Source: an uncultured Treponema sp.
Lineage (GTDB): Bacteria > Spirochaetota > Spirochaetia > Treponematales > Treponemataceae
Direction: 5' to 3'
NCBI GenBank assembly: GCA_946611835.1
Contig: CAMOEE010000145.1
Coordinates: 1-6,272, forward strand
DNA: 6,272 bases
Shown here: positions 1-5,386 of the stretch, in pieces
Layout: each line of letters begins with the position of its first letter
Position numbering within the stretch: the first letter of the stretch is position 1
Notes under the pieces: generated by a model
The model's input: only the letters and a program-made list of their open reading frames with translations
Database searches by the model: none
Told to the model about the DNA's origin: nothing
Position numbers and translations under genes: made by a program

Positions 1-15
1 TAAATGAAGCATTAA

Positions 16-31
16 AAAAATAATTATTTTT
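16..31. repeat. 16-bp AT-only perfect palindrome
   Basis: A run of five A, TAATTA, and five T forms an exact palindrome. It could be the remains of a terminator of a gene to the left, or an AT-rich protein-binding site, but a stem with no G or C is weak and AT-rich spacers produce such palindromes by chance. No gene is visible to the left within the window, so its role cannot be settled here. Confidence 0.3.
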
Positions 32-84
32 GTCTACTTTTATTGACTGGTACAATTAGTCTAAAACTCCCCAAGAAAAGTGTC

Positions 85-148
85 ATTTTTTTCACAAAAG
101 TCCGCATTAAAAATGTATTTTTTCTTGAAAAGTCCGCATTAAAAATGT
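85..148 (+). repeat. Two-copy 32-bp tandem repeat upstream of the ATPase gene
   Basis: Copy 1 is 85-116 and copy 2 is 117-148. They are in direct tandem with 28 of 32 positions alike; all four differences lie together at 92-95 versus 124-127. The identical 24-nt block, core AAAAGTCCGCATT, occupies 96-119 and 128-151. A shorter relative, GAAAAGTGTCATT, lies at 75-87 just upstream. The 32-bp period is close to three turns of B-DNA, so both copies would face the same side of the helix, as expected of a cooperative operator. The repeat ends 10 bp before the ATPase start codon. The operator role is inferred. Confidence 0.75.
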
Positions 149-153
149 ATTCT
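125..153 (+). promoter_or_regulatory. Candidate sigma-70-type promoter of the ATPase gene
   Basis: TTGAAA at 125-130 matches the -35 consensus at five of six positions. A 17-bp spacer leads to TATTCT at 148-153, which matches the -10 consensus at four of six. The predicted transcription start falls at about 159-161, on or next to the ATG at 161. No Shine-Dalgarno sequence precedes that ATG, so the transcript may be leaderless. The promoter lies almost wholly inside copy 2 of the 32-bp repeat. In such AT-rich DNA hexamer matches occur by chance, so this is a candidate only. Confidence 0.4.
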
Positions 154-160
154 ATAAAAT

Positions 161-1495
161 ATGGAACGACTTATAATCAAGAAACTTGAACAATGGAAAA
201 ATTCTCCCAACAGAAAACCGCTTATTCTACGAGGTGCAAGACAGGTTGGTAAGACATGGGTGATGAAAGAACTTGGCAGGCGATATTTTAAAAACGTGGC
301 ATATATAAATTTTGACAATAATACTGCTATGAAAGCAGCTTTTGAAATAGATTTTGATATTAATCGACTTATTCTTGCCATTAGTGCTGAAACAAGAGTC
401 TCTGTAAAACCTGATGAAACTCTTATCATTTTTGATGAAGTGCAGGAGGTTCCAAGAGCACTTTCCAGCTTAAAATATTTTTGTGAAAATGCACCAGAAT
501 ATGCAATAATTGCAGCTGGAAGCCAAATGGGTGTAGCTCTGCACAACGGCACAAGCTTTCCTGTTGGAAAAGTTGATTTAATGACTCTTTATCCATTTTC
601 TTTTACAGAATTTCTTATGGCTTGTGAAAGCGAACAAATGGTTTCTGTGCTGTGTTCTGGTGACTGGCCTTTAATTACATCATTAAAATCAAAATTTATT
701 ACCAGAATGAAAGAGTATTTTTATGTTGGCGGTATGCCTCAGGCTGTACAAACTTTTATAGATGAACAGGACTGGTCAAAAGTTCGCGATGTTCAAAATA
801 ATCTTCTGGAAGTATATGCACAAGATTTCTCAAAACATGCTTCGAGTATGTTTAGTACAAGGCTGAATCAAGTCTGGTCTTCATTACCTGCTCAGCTTTC
901 AAAAGAAAACAAAAAGTTTATGTATGGTCAAGTAAAGAAAGGTGCCCGTGCAAAAGATTTTGAACTTGCAATACAATGGCTTTCTGATTGTGGGCTTATT
1001 CATCTTGTACATAGTATTTCAAAACCTGGCTACCCCTTAAAATCTTATGAAGAACTGGATTCATTTAAAATCTATATGAATGATATAGGACTTTTGTGTG
1101 CCCTTGGAAATACTGACATAAAAACTATTCTTGACAACAATGCTTTTTTTGTAGAGTTCAAGGGGGCAATAACAGAACAATATGTATTACAGCAGATTCT
1201 TTCCTGTTCTGATTTTAAGCCCTTTTACTACTCATCTCCAAATTCTTCAGGGGAAATAGACTTTATAATTCAGTTCCAAGATCAGATAATTCCAATCGAA
1301 GTAAAATCCGCCGAAAATCTTCAGGCAAAAAGCCTAAAAGCCTTTCACCAGAAATATAACAATCGGTATTCTATCCGCACTTCGCTCTCTGATTTTAGAA
1401 TTGATAACTGGCTCACAAATATCCCTCTATATTCGATATGCCTGATGAAAAATTTTTTGTTGGATCAGCAAGAATCCAACAAAGAGAAAGTCTAA
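161..1495 (+). CDS. DUF4143-type AAA+ ATPase with PD-(D/E)XK-like C-terminal domain
   Basis: The 444-residue product belongs to the bacterial and archaeal ATPases with an N-terminal AAA domain and a C-terminal DUF4143 region. The N-terminus is typical of the family, leading quickly to Walker A GARQVGKT (residues 25-32). Walker B LIIFDEVQ (88-95) supplies Asp92 and Glu93; AGS (119-121) fits the sensor-1 position, and LYPFSFTEF (143-151) is a family hallmark. Near the C-terminus, Glu339, Asp367 in GEIDFII and Glu380/Lys382 in PIEVKS match the acidic and lysine positions of a PD-(D/E)XK nuclease-like fold. All key motifs look intact. The cellular role of this family is poorly known; it is often multi-copy and found in accessory DNA. 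No Shine-Dalgarno sequence precedes the ATG, but the start is kept because the conserved region begins at once. The last 13 or so residues form a polar tail coinciding with an inverted repeat. It is convergent with urtE, 34 bp away, and has no evident tie to urea uptake. Confidence 0.9.
   Translation: MERLIIKKLEQWKNSPNRKPLILRGARQVGKTWVMKELGRRYFKNVAYINFDNNTAMKAAFEIDFDINRLILAISAETRVSVKPDETLIIFDEVQEVPRALSSLKYFCENAPEYAIIAAGSQMGVALHNGTSFPVGKVDLMTLYPFSFTEFLMACESEQMVSVLCSGDWPLITSLKSKFITRMKEYFYVGGMPQAVQTFIDEQDWSKVRDVQNNLLEVYAQDFSKHASSMFSTRLNQVWSSLPAQLSKENKKFMYGQVKKGARAKDFELAIQWLSDCGLIHLVHSISKPGYPLKSYEELDSFKIYMNDIGLLCALGNTDIKTILDNNAFFVEFKGAITEQYVLQQILSCSDFKPFYYSSPNSSGEIDFIIQFQDQIIPIEVKSAENLQAKSLKAFHQKYNNRYSIRTSLSDFRIDNWLTNIPLYSICLMKNFLLDQQESNKEKV
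1456..1483 (-). terminator. Perfect 10-bp inverted repeat, candidate terminator of the urt operon
   Basis: TTTGTTGGAT (1456-1465) and ATCCAACAAA (1474-1483) are exact inverted copies around an 8-nt loop. Read on the minus strand, the hairpin follows the urtE stop by about 46 nt and is followed by three A and then five T, which fits a weak intrinsic terminator of the urt transcript. Read on the plus strand there is no T-run after it. It lies inside the last codons of the convergent ATPase gene. With only four G-C pairs in the stem and a delayed T-run, termination is plausible but not certain. Confidence 0.45.
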
Positions 1496-1529
1496 TGTCA
1501 AAATCAGCCAAGAATGTAGTTGAATTTCC

Positions 1530-2225
1530 TCACCCAATCGCCATTTTTGACTGAATCAGGGCGGAGTCTGCATTTTTTGTCAGTCCTTCCAGAGTGATTT
1601 CGCCTTTATCCATGACATAATAGCTGTCACTCACTTCAAGAACGAAATCCAGGTACTGCTCGACAATCAGAATCGTGATTCCCAGCTCTTTGTTTACTTT
1701 TTGAATTGCCGTTGCAATGTCTTCGATAATTGACGGCTGAATTCCTTCGGTCGGCTCGTCCAGAATCAAAAGTTTTGGATGGCTCACGAGCGCTCTGGCT
1801 ATTGCAAGCTGCTGTTGCTGACCACCGCTTAAATTTCCGCCCTTGCGCTTCAAAAAAGTCTTTATAATCGGAAATAATTCAAAAATTTCCTCTCCGATTC
1901 TGCCTTTCCCGCCTTTTACTTCAAGTCCCAGTTCCAGATTTTCCTCAACCGTAAGCTGCGGAAATATTTCCCTGCCTTGCGGGACATAGCCGATTCCAAG
2001 ACTTGCACGCTCGTAAGTTTTTTTATGACGGATTTCTTCACCGTCAAAAAGGATATTTCCACCTGTCGTTTTTACCATACCCATTATACTTTTTAAGGTG
2101 GTGCTTTTTCCCACACCGTTCCGCCCAATCAGACAGACAATTTTTCCGTCTGGAACTGAAAGGGTCAAATTTGGAATTATATTGCTTTCCCCATACCATG
2201 AAGAGAGATTCTTTATTTCAAGCAT
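1530..2225 (-). CDS. urtE: Urea ABC transporter ATP-binding protein UrtE
   Basis: This 231-residue cytoplasmic ATPase is one of the two nucleotide-binding subunits of the high-affinity urea importer and has the usual length for UrtE. Motifs in order: Walker A GRNGVGKST (34-42), Q-loop VPQGREIF (81-88, Gln83), signature LSGGQ (132-136) and Walker B LLILDEP (152-158). The switch region reads IVEQY, with Gln190 where many ABC proteins have His; this is normal for the LivF/UrtE branch. An upstream in-frame ATG at 2330 would add 35 unconserved residues inside urtD, so it was rejected. The ATG at 2225 has GGAGG at 2235-2239, nine nt away, and begins directly with the conserved MLEIKNL. The start overlaps the urtD stop by 8 nt, implying translational coupling. 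It is the last gene of the operon. LivF of a branched-chain amino acid importer is the alternative, but the linkage to UrtA, UrtB and UrtD argues for urea. Confidence 0.92.
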   Translation of the reverse strand: MLEIKNLSSWYGESNIIPNLTLSVPDGKIVCLIGRNGVGKSTTLKSIMGMVKTTGGNILFDGEEIRHKKTYERASLGIGYVPQGREIFPQLTVEENLELGLEVKGGKGRIGEEIFELFPIIKTFLKRKGGNLSGGQQQQLAIARALVSHPKLLILDEPTEGIQPSIIEDIATAIQKVNKELGITILIVEQYLDFVLEVSDSYYVMDKGEITLEGLTKNADSALIQSKMAIG

Positions 2226-3069
2226 TTTTTCTTTCCTCCGAAATTTCTGATTCTGCCTTTTGTCCGCTTTTATGGAATTTCCCTCGCCCCAGATAAACCG
2301 CACGAACCTTCTCATCTGCAAGCACTTCATTGGCGCTTCCTTCTACAAGAATTTTTCCCTCGTGCATTACGGTCACTCGGTCGGCGACTGCACGCACGAA
2401 CTCCATATCATGCTCAACTACCACGACAGCGTATTTTTCAGCGATTTTTCTGATAAGCTGCCCGGTTTTTGTCGTCTCTTCTTTGCCCATTCCTGCGACC
2501 GGCTCATCAAGAAGAAGCACTGTCGGCTCCTGCACAAGAAGCATTCCGATTTCCAGCCATTGTTTTTGTCCATGGGACAGAGACGAAGCCTTTTCGTCTT
2601 TTTTTTCTGATAAACTGATAAAACTCAAGATTGATTCGATTCTTTCTTTTTGTTCTTTTGAAATTTTAAAAAAGAGGGAGGAGAGTACATTCTTACTTCC
2701 TTTCAGAGAAATTTCCATATTTTCCCAAACAGTCAGGCTTGTAAAAACAGACGGAGCCTGAAATTTGCGTCCGATTCCTTCCTCAACGATTTCTGATTCT
2801 GACAGTTTTGTCAAATCGATGTTGATGGATTTTCGTATACCAAAGTCGATTCCGCCGTGATAAAGTATTTTTCCGTTTGAAGGATGTGTTTTCCCGCAAA
2901 TTATGTCGAGCAGCGTGGTTTTGCCCGCACCGTTTGGCCCAATGAAAAAGTGAACGCTATGAGGCAGGATGCTTGTGCTTACATTGCTAAGAGCCTTGAA
3001 TCCATCAAATTGTACAGAGATGTCTGATATTTCGATTACTGGAGTCACCCGAAATTTCTGTTTAGTCAT
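2218..3069 (-). CDS. urtD: Urea ABC transporter ATP-binding protein UrtD
   Basis: This 283-residue protein is the second nucleotide-binding subunit of the urea importer. Motifs: Walker A GPNGAGKTT (44-52), Q-loop RKFQAPSVF (101-109, Gln104), signature LSHGQ (164-168) within LSHGQKQWLEIGM, Walker B VLLLDEP (184-190) and switch His220 in VVEHDM. The LSHGQKQWLEIGM form is characteristic of UrtD and separates it from LivG, which carries LSYGQ. It is longer than the roughly 250 residues usual for the family. Two sources are visible: about ten extra residues around 72-85 between the Walker A and Q-loop regions, and a charged tail of about 20 residues after the normal end at YLG (259-261). That tail is encoded over the urtE ribosome binding site and start. 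The start has AGGAGG (3077-3082) seven nt upstream. The gap to urtC is 17 bp. Confidence 0.94.
   Translation of the reverse strand: MTKQKFRVTPVIEISDISVQFDGFKALSNVSTSILPHSVHFFIGPNGAGKTTLLDIICGKTHPSNGKILYHGGIDFGIRKSINIDLTKLSESEIVEEGIGRKFQAPSVFTSLTVWENMEISLKGSKNVLSSLFFKISKEQKERIESILSFISLSEKKDEKASSLSHGQKQWLEIGMLLVQEPTVLLLDEPVAGMGKEETTKTGQLIRKIAEKYAVVVVEHDMEFVRAVADRVTVMHEGKILVEGSANEVLADEKVRAVYLGRGKFHKSGQKAESEISEERKNA
2235..2239 (-). promoter_or_regulatory. Ribosome binding site that fixes the urtE start
   Basis: GGAGG on the minus strand lies nine nt before the ATG at 2225. It is inside the final codons of urtD and supports the 231-residue UrtE rather than the longer reading frame starting at 2330. 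Confidence 0.75.
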
Positions 3070-3086
3070 AAATCAACCTCCTGTCT

Positions 3087-4208
3087 TTATTGTCTTTTTG
3101 TACATGCGAATGACATTTTATTTAATTTCTCCTTTGCATCTGTAAATACGCCGGTAAGTCCCCGAGGCAAAAAAAGAACGACGATAACGAAAATTGCACC
3201 GATAAAATATGACCAGATTTCAGGAAAAGTTTCGCTGATTATGGTTTTGGTCAAATTAACCAGAAAGGCCCCTATGACGGCACCGATTAAGGTTCCTCTG
3301 CCTCCCACCGCAACCCAGATTGCCATATCAATTGAGTTTGACACGCTCATTTCCGAAGGTGAGATAATTCCGCTGAAAGGAACAAAAAGTGCCCCTGCGA
3401 TTCCAGTGAAAAGTGCGCTAAGGACATAAACGAAGGTTTTATAGGCCGCAGTCTGATATCCGGAGAACCTTGCCCGGTTTTCGCCGTCACGAATTGCCAC
3501 AAGAACCCGGCCACATTTTGTCTTCATAATCGTCGAGAAAACCATATATGTGATTATCAGGAAGAAGAGGGAGACATAATACCACATTAGCTTTGCCGAT
3601 TTTCCTGCAATAGGAAGACCAAAGAGAGTCGTGAATTCTGTGATTCCGTTTGTTCCGTCTGTGTATTGCTGAAGACCGACGAAGAGAGTGACAAAAACAA
3701 GAGCCAGTGCTTGTGAAAGAATTGAGAAATAAACTCCTTTAATTCGGTTCATGAAAGTAAGGAGCCCGAGTGCAAAGGCGAGGAGTGAAGGCACAAGAAT
3801 TATCATCATAACGGCCTCTGGTGCATTCTTGTAAAATTCCCAGAACCAGGGAAGCGTTGTCCTTCCGCTCCAGCTCATAAAATCGGGGAGATTTCCCTTG
3901 CTTGCGACGAGCTTGAGATACATTCCCATCCCATAACCGCCAAGACCGAAGAAAACTCCATGACCGAGACTCAAGATTCCCGTGTAGCCCCAGATTAAGT
4001 CGATGCTGAGGGCGACAATCCCATAGGTTATGTATTTTCCTGCAAGACTGACCCTGAATGGCGATAGAAAAAGGGGGAGAAGGGCAACAATCAGGACGAT
4101 TAATGAAAAGGCGATATTTTTTCTTTTTGGATTTAGACCGTCGATTGAAGTTTCGCTGCCGTAAAGCGTAGCCTTATAAAGAGCAGATATTTTATTTTTT
4201 AGAATCAT
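3087..4208 (-). CDS. urtC: Urea ABC transporter permease UrtC
   Basis: This 373-residue integral membrane protein is one of the two pore subunits of the urea importer and belongs to the LivM-like branched-chain amino acid/urea permease family. Its length fits UrtC. A cytoplasmic N-terminal stretch (1-33) is followed by hydrophobic segments at about 34-50, 58-75, 84-100, 132-153, 158-180, 208-226, 258-280, 295-320 and 332-347. Family motifs are WGYTGILSLGHG (73-84), GTNGIT (185-190) and VGGRGTLIGAVIGAF (301-315). The cytoplasmic loop around GRVLVAIRDGENRARFSGY (233-251) is the expected EAA-like contact with an ATPase subunit. The ATG has GAGG at 4214-4217, five nt upstream, and follows the urtB stop by 26 bp. 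It would pair with UrtB. Confidence 0.93.
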   Translation of the reverse strand: MILKNKISALYKATLYGSETSIDGLNPKRKNIAFSLIVLIVALLPLFLSPFRVSLAGKYITYGIVALSIDLIWGYTGILSLGHGVFFGLGGYGMGMYLKLVASKGNLPDFMSWSGRTTLPWFWEFYKNAPEAVMMIILVPSLLAFALGLLTFMNRIKGVYFSILSQALALVFVTLFVGLQQYTDGTNGITEFTTLFGLPIAGKSAKLMWYYVSLFFLIITYMVFSTIMKTKCGRVLVAIRDGENRARFSGYQTAAYKTFVYVLSALFTGIAGALFVPFSGIISPSEMSVSNSIDMAIWVAVGGRGTLIGAVIGAFLVNLTKTIISETFPEIWSYFIGAIFVIVVLFLPRGLTGVFTDAKEKLNKMSFACTKRQ

Positions 4209-4234
4209 ATTGACCTCACTTTCTGAAAATGCCG

Positions 4235-5140
4235 CTAGTCATCGAGAGAGCGGGAATGAATCGTGAACAAGCCCTGAGGTTTTTTCTGAAGAAACATAAC
4301 CACAAGAATCAGGACTATTGCCTTTGCGATGTTGGCCGAAGTTCCAAATTGAATGAAAGCATTGCTCATTCCGATGAGAAGAGCTCCTGCGATTGCTCCA
4401 GAGAGTTTTCCGACTCCGCCCAAAACAACGACCATGAATGCGTCGATTATGTAGTTTTGTCCCAGAGAAGGTCCGACAGAACCGAGCAGACAGAGAGCAC
4501 AGCCCGCCACACCAGCCAGCCCGGAACCAATTGCGAATGTGAAGGTGTCGATGCGATTCGTTTTGATTCCGAGACACTGTGCCATGGCCCGGTTTTGCAT
4601 TGTGGCACGAACTTTTTTTCCGTAAGATGTCTTGTACATCAAGAGGTACATGAAAACGAGACAGGCAGCAACAAGAAAAATTATGAAAAGCCGCTTATAT
4701 GTCATGGCAAGTCCAAAAATCTCAAGATTGCCGTTAAGCACTGACGGTGAGCTTACATTGACATTTGGTGCTCCGAAAATTGAGCGGGCAAGCTGCTGCA
4801 AAAAGAGGCTCACGCCCCAGGTCGCAAGCAGGGAATCCATTTCGCGGCCGTAAAGCCTTTTTATGACGAGCCTTTCAAGAATGCAGCCGAAAAGTGCCGA
4901 GACAAGAAATGAAAAGACAATCGCCACAGGATAATACAAATCAAAAGCCGAAGCGGGCAAAAAGGCGATAAAAAAATTCTGCACAAGAAAAGTAGTGTAG
5001 GAGCCAATCATAATGAACTCGCCATGAGCCATGTTGATGACCCGCATCAGTCCAAAAGTAACTGACAGGCCGATTGCCGCCAGCAGGAGAATTGAGCTAA
5101 GACTAATTCCGTTAAATAAAATGGTAAAAAAAGTAGACAT
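4235..5140 (-). CDS. urtB: Urea ABC transporter permease UrtB
   Basis: This 301-residue LivH-like permease is the other pore subunit of the urea importer. It is the short form, without the long periplasmic N-terminal domain found in many proteobacterial UrtB proteins. Evidence is the N-terminal NGISLSSILLLAAIGLSVTF segment, VINMAHGEFIMIGSY (34-48), the coupling loop YGKKVRATMQNRAMAQCLGI (173-192), VGPSLGQNYIIDAFMVVVLG (222-241) and GGVGKLSGAIAGA (241-253). The MQNRAMAQCLGI and GPSLGQNYIIDAF stretches are urea-type and differ from LivH. Several membrane segments are evident (about 12-32, 36-58, 70-88, 150-168, 200-220, 232-262 and 270-284). The ATG has no recognisable Shine-Dalgarno sequence, unlike urtC, urtD and urtE, although the conserved region begins just after it. 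A 244-bp repeat-rich spacer separates it from urtA. Confidence 0.93.
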   Translation of the reverse strand: MSTFFTILFNGISLSSILLLAAIGLSVTFGLMRVINMAHGEFIMIGSYTTFLVQNFFIAFLPASAFDLYYPVAIVFSFLVSALFGCILERLVIKRLYGREMDSLLATWGVSLFLQQLARSIFGAPNVNVSSPSVLNGNLEIFGLAMTYKRLFIIFLVAACLVFMYLLMYKTSYGKKVRATMQNRAMAQCLGIKTNRIDTFTFAIGSGLAGVAGCALCLLGSVGPSLGQNYIIDAFMVVVLGGVGKLSGAIAGALLIGMSNAFIQFGTSANIAKAIVLILVVMFLQKKPQGLFTIHSRSLDD

Positions 5141-5143
5141 ATA

Positions 5144-5176
5144 CTAAACCAAAGATTACACAGATAAACACTGACT
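5144..5176 (-). repeat. Short degenerate repeat ladder just upstream of urtB
   Basis: On the minus strand the leader of urtB reads as three related steps: CAGTGTTTA, TCTGTGTAA and TCTTTGGTTTA. They follow one another directly and end four bases before the urtB ATG. The run resembles the TCTGTGTAATCTGTGG type of dispersed repeat seen in many bacterial genomes; that resemblance is from memory. It takes the place where a ribosome binding site would be expected. Confidence 0.4.
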
Positions 5177-5228
5177 TTAAGAAGTGTCAGGCAAGGAACT
5201 TGCGCAAGGGATTGGAGCAGCGCGGCAG

Positions 5229-5260
5229 CGTTCTCAGGACGGTTTTTCGGCCTGAGAATG
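5229..5260. repeat. Hairpin with 8-bp perfect stem in the urtA-urtB spacer
   Basis: TTCTCAGG (5231-5238) and CCTGAGAA (5251-5258) are exact inverted copies around a 12-nt loop, and one G-T and one C-G pair extend the stem outward. No T-run follows on either strand, so it is not a standard intrinsic terminator. Both flanks carry related TGGAGC...CAGCG sequence. Confidence 0.6.
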
Positions 5261-5276
5261 GAGCGACAGCGTAACT

Positions 5277-5330
5277 GCGCAAAGCCCGACCGCCGTACCA
5301 CGAAGCGGAGCGAAGTAGCGGCGGTTGCGC
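5277..5330. repeat. Large interrupted hairpin in the urtA-urtB spacer
   Basis: GCGCAA (5277-5282) pairs with TTGCGC (5325-5330), and ACCGCCG (5289-5295) pairs with CGGCGGT (5319-5325), with the shared T at 5325 usable by only one arm. TAC (5296-5298) can pair with GTA (5315-5317) across a one-base bulge. A six-base internal bulge, 5283-5288, lies on one side only. The high G+C of the stem makes it the strongest predicted structure in the window. No T-run follows it. Confidence 0.55.
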
Positions 5331-5344
5331 CCCAGCCATTCCTT

Positions 5345-5386
5345 AACTGCTGACTGCACCCCGCTCACTGCTACTTGCTAACTACT
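5345..5386. repeat. Degenerate heptamer array touching the urtA stop
   Basis: Six seven-base units follow without gaps: AACTGCT, GACTGCA, CCCCGCT, CACTGCT, ACTTGCT and AACTACT. The consensus is about NACTGCT. The last unit supplies two bases of the urtA stop codon at 5385-5387, and the next in-frame triplet, 5382-5384, is also TAG, giving tandem stops. Heptameric repeats of this sort are known in other bacteria such as filamentous cyanobacteria, but no link to those is claimed. Confidence 0.55.

Larger units (their letters stand above)
5141..5384. other. GC-rich repeat mosaic between urtA and urtB
   Basis: This 244-bp stretch interrupts an otherwise tight operon in which other gaps are 26 and 17 bp and one junction overlaps by 8 bp. 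It is much richer in G and C in the middle than its flanks and has no credible gene. It contains a short repeat ladder (5144-5176), a 10-bp palindrome CTTGCGCAAG (5199-5208), two hairpins (5229-5260 and 5277-5330) and a heptamer array (5345-5386). TGGAGC recurs at 5213-5218 and 5259-5264. The arrangement looks like an inserted REP-like dispersed element, perhaps compound. By analogy with REP sequences between malE and malF, it could protect the upstream urtA message and so favour surplus binding protein; that role is inferred. Confidence 0.6.

Noticed and set aside
43..56. TTGACT and TACAAT as a promoter pair
   Set aside because: Only two bases separate the hexamers, so they cannot act together as -35 and -10.
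85..151. CRISPR array from the direct repeats before the ATPase gene
   Set aside because: There are only two copies with no unique spacer of proper length between them and no cas genes nearby.
139..552. 137-residue minus-strand open frame opposite the ATPase start
   Set aside because: It is the complement of the AAA domain coding region and has no independent support.
2226..2330. 35-residue N-terminal extension of UrtE from an ATG at 2330
   Set aside because: It lies wholly inside urtD, is not UrtE-like, and the ATG at 2225 has a good ribosome binding site and begins with the conserved MLEIKNL.
2003..2761. Three overlapping plus-strand open frames opposite urtE and urtD
   Set aside because: They are antisense to conserved ATPase genes, low in complexity and without family motifs.
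4229..4744. 171-residue plus-strand open frame opposite urtB
   Set aside because: It is antisense to the clearly conserved urtB and has no recognisable domain.
5047..5301. 84-residue minus-strand open frame across the urtA-urtB spacer
   Set aside because: It runs through the repeat hairpins and then overlaps the start of urtB in another frame; its sequence shows no family features and looks like translated repeat.
5229..5330. Intrinsic terminator between urtA and urtB
   Set aside because: The hairpins are strong but neither is followed by a T-run on the minus strand, and the downstream urt genes need the message to continue.
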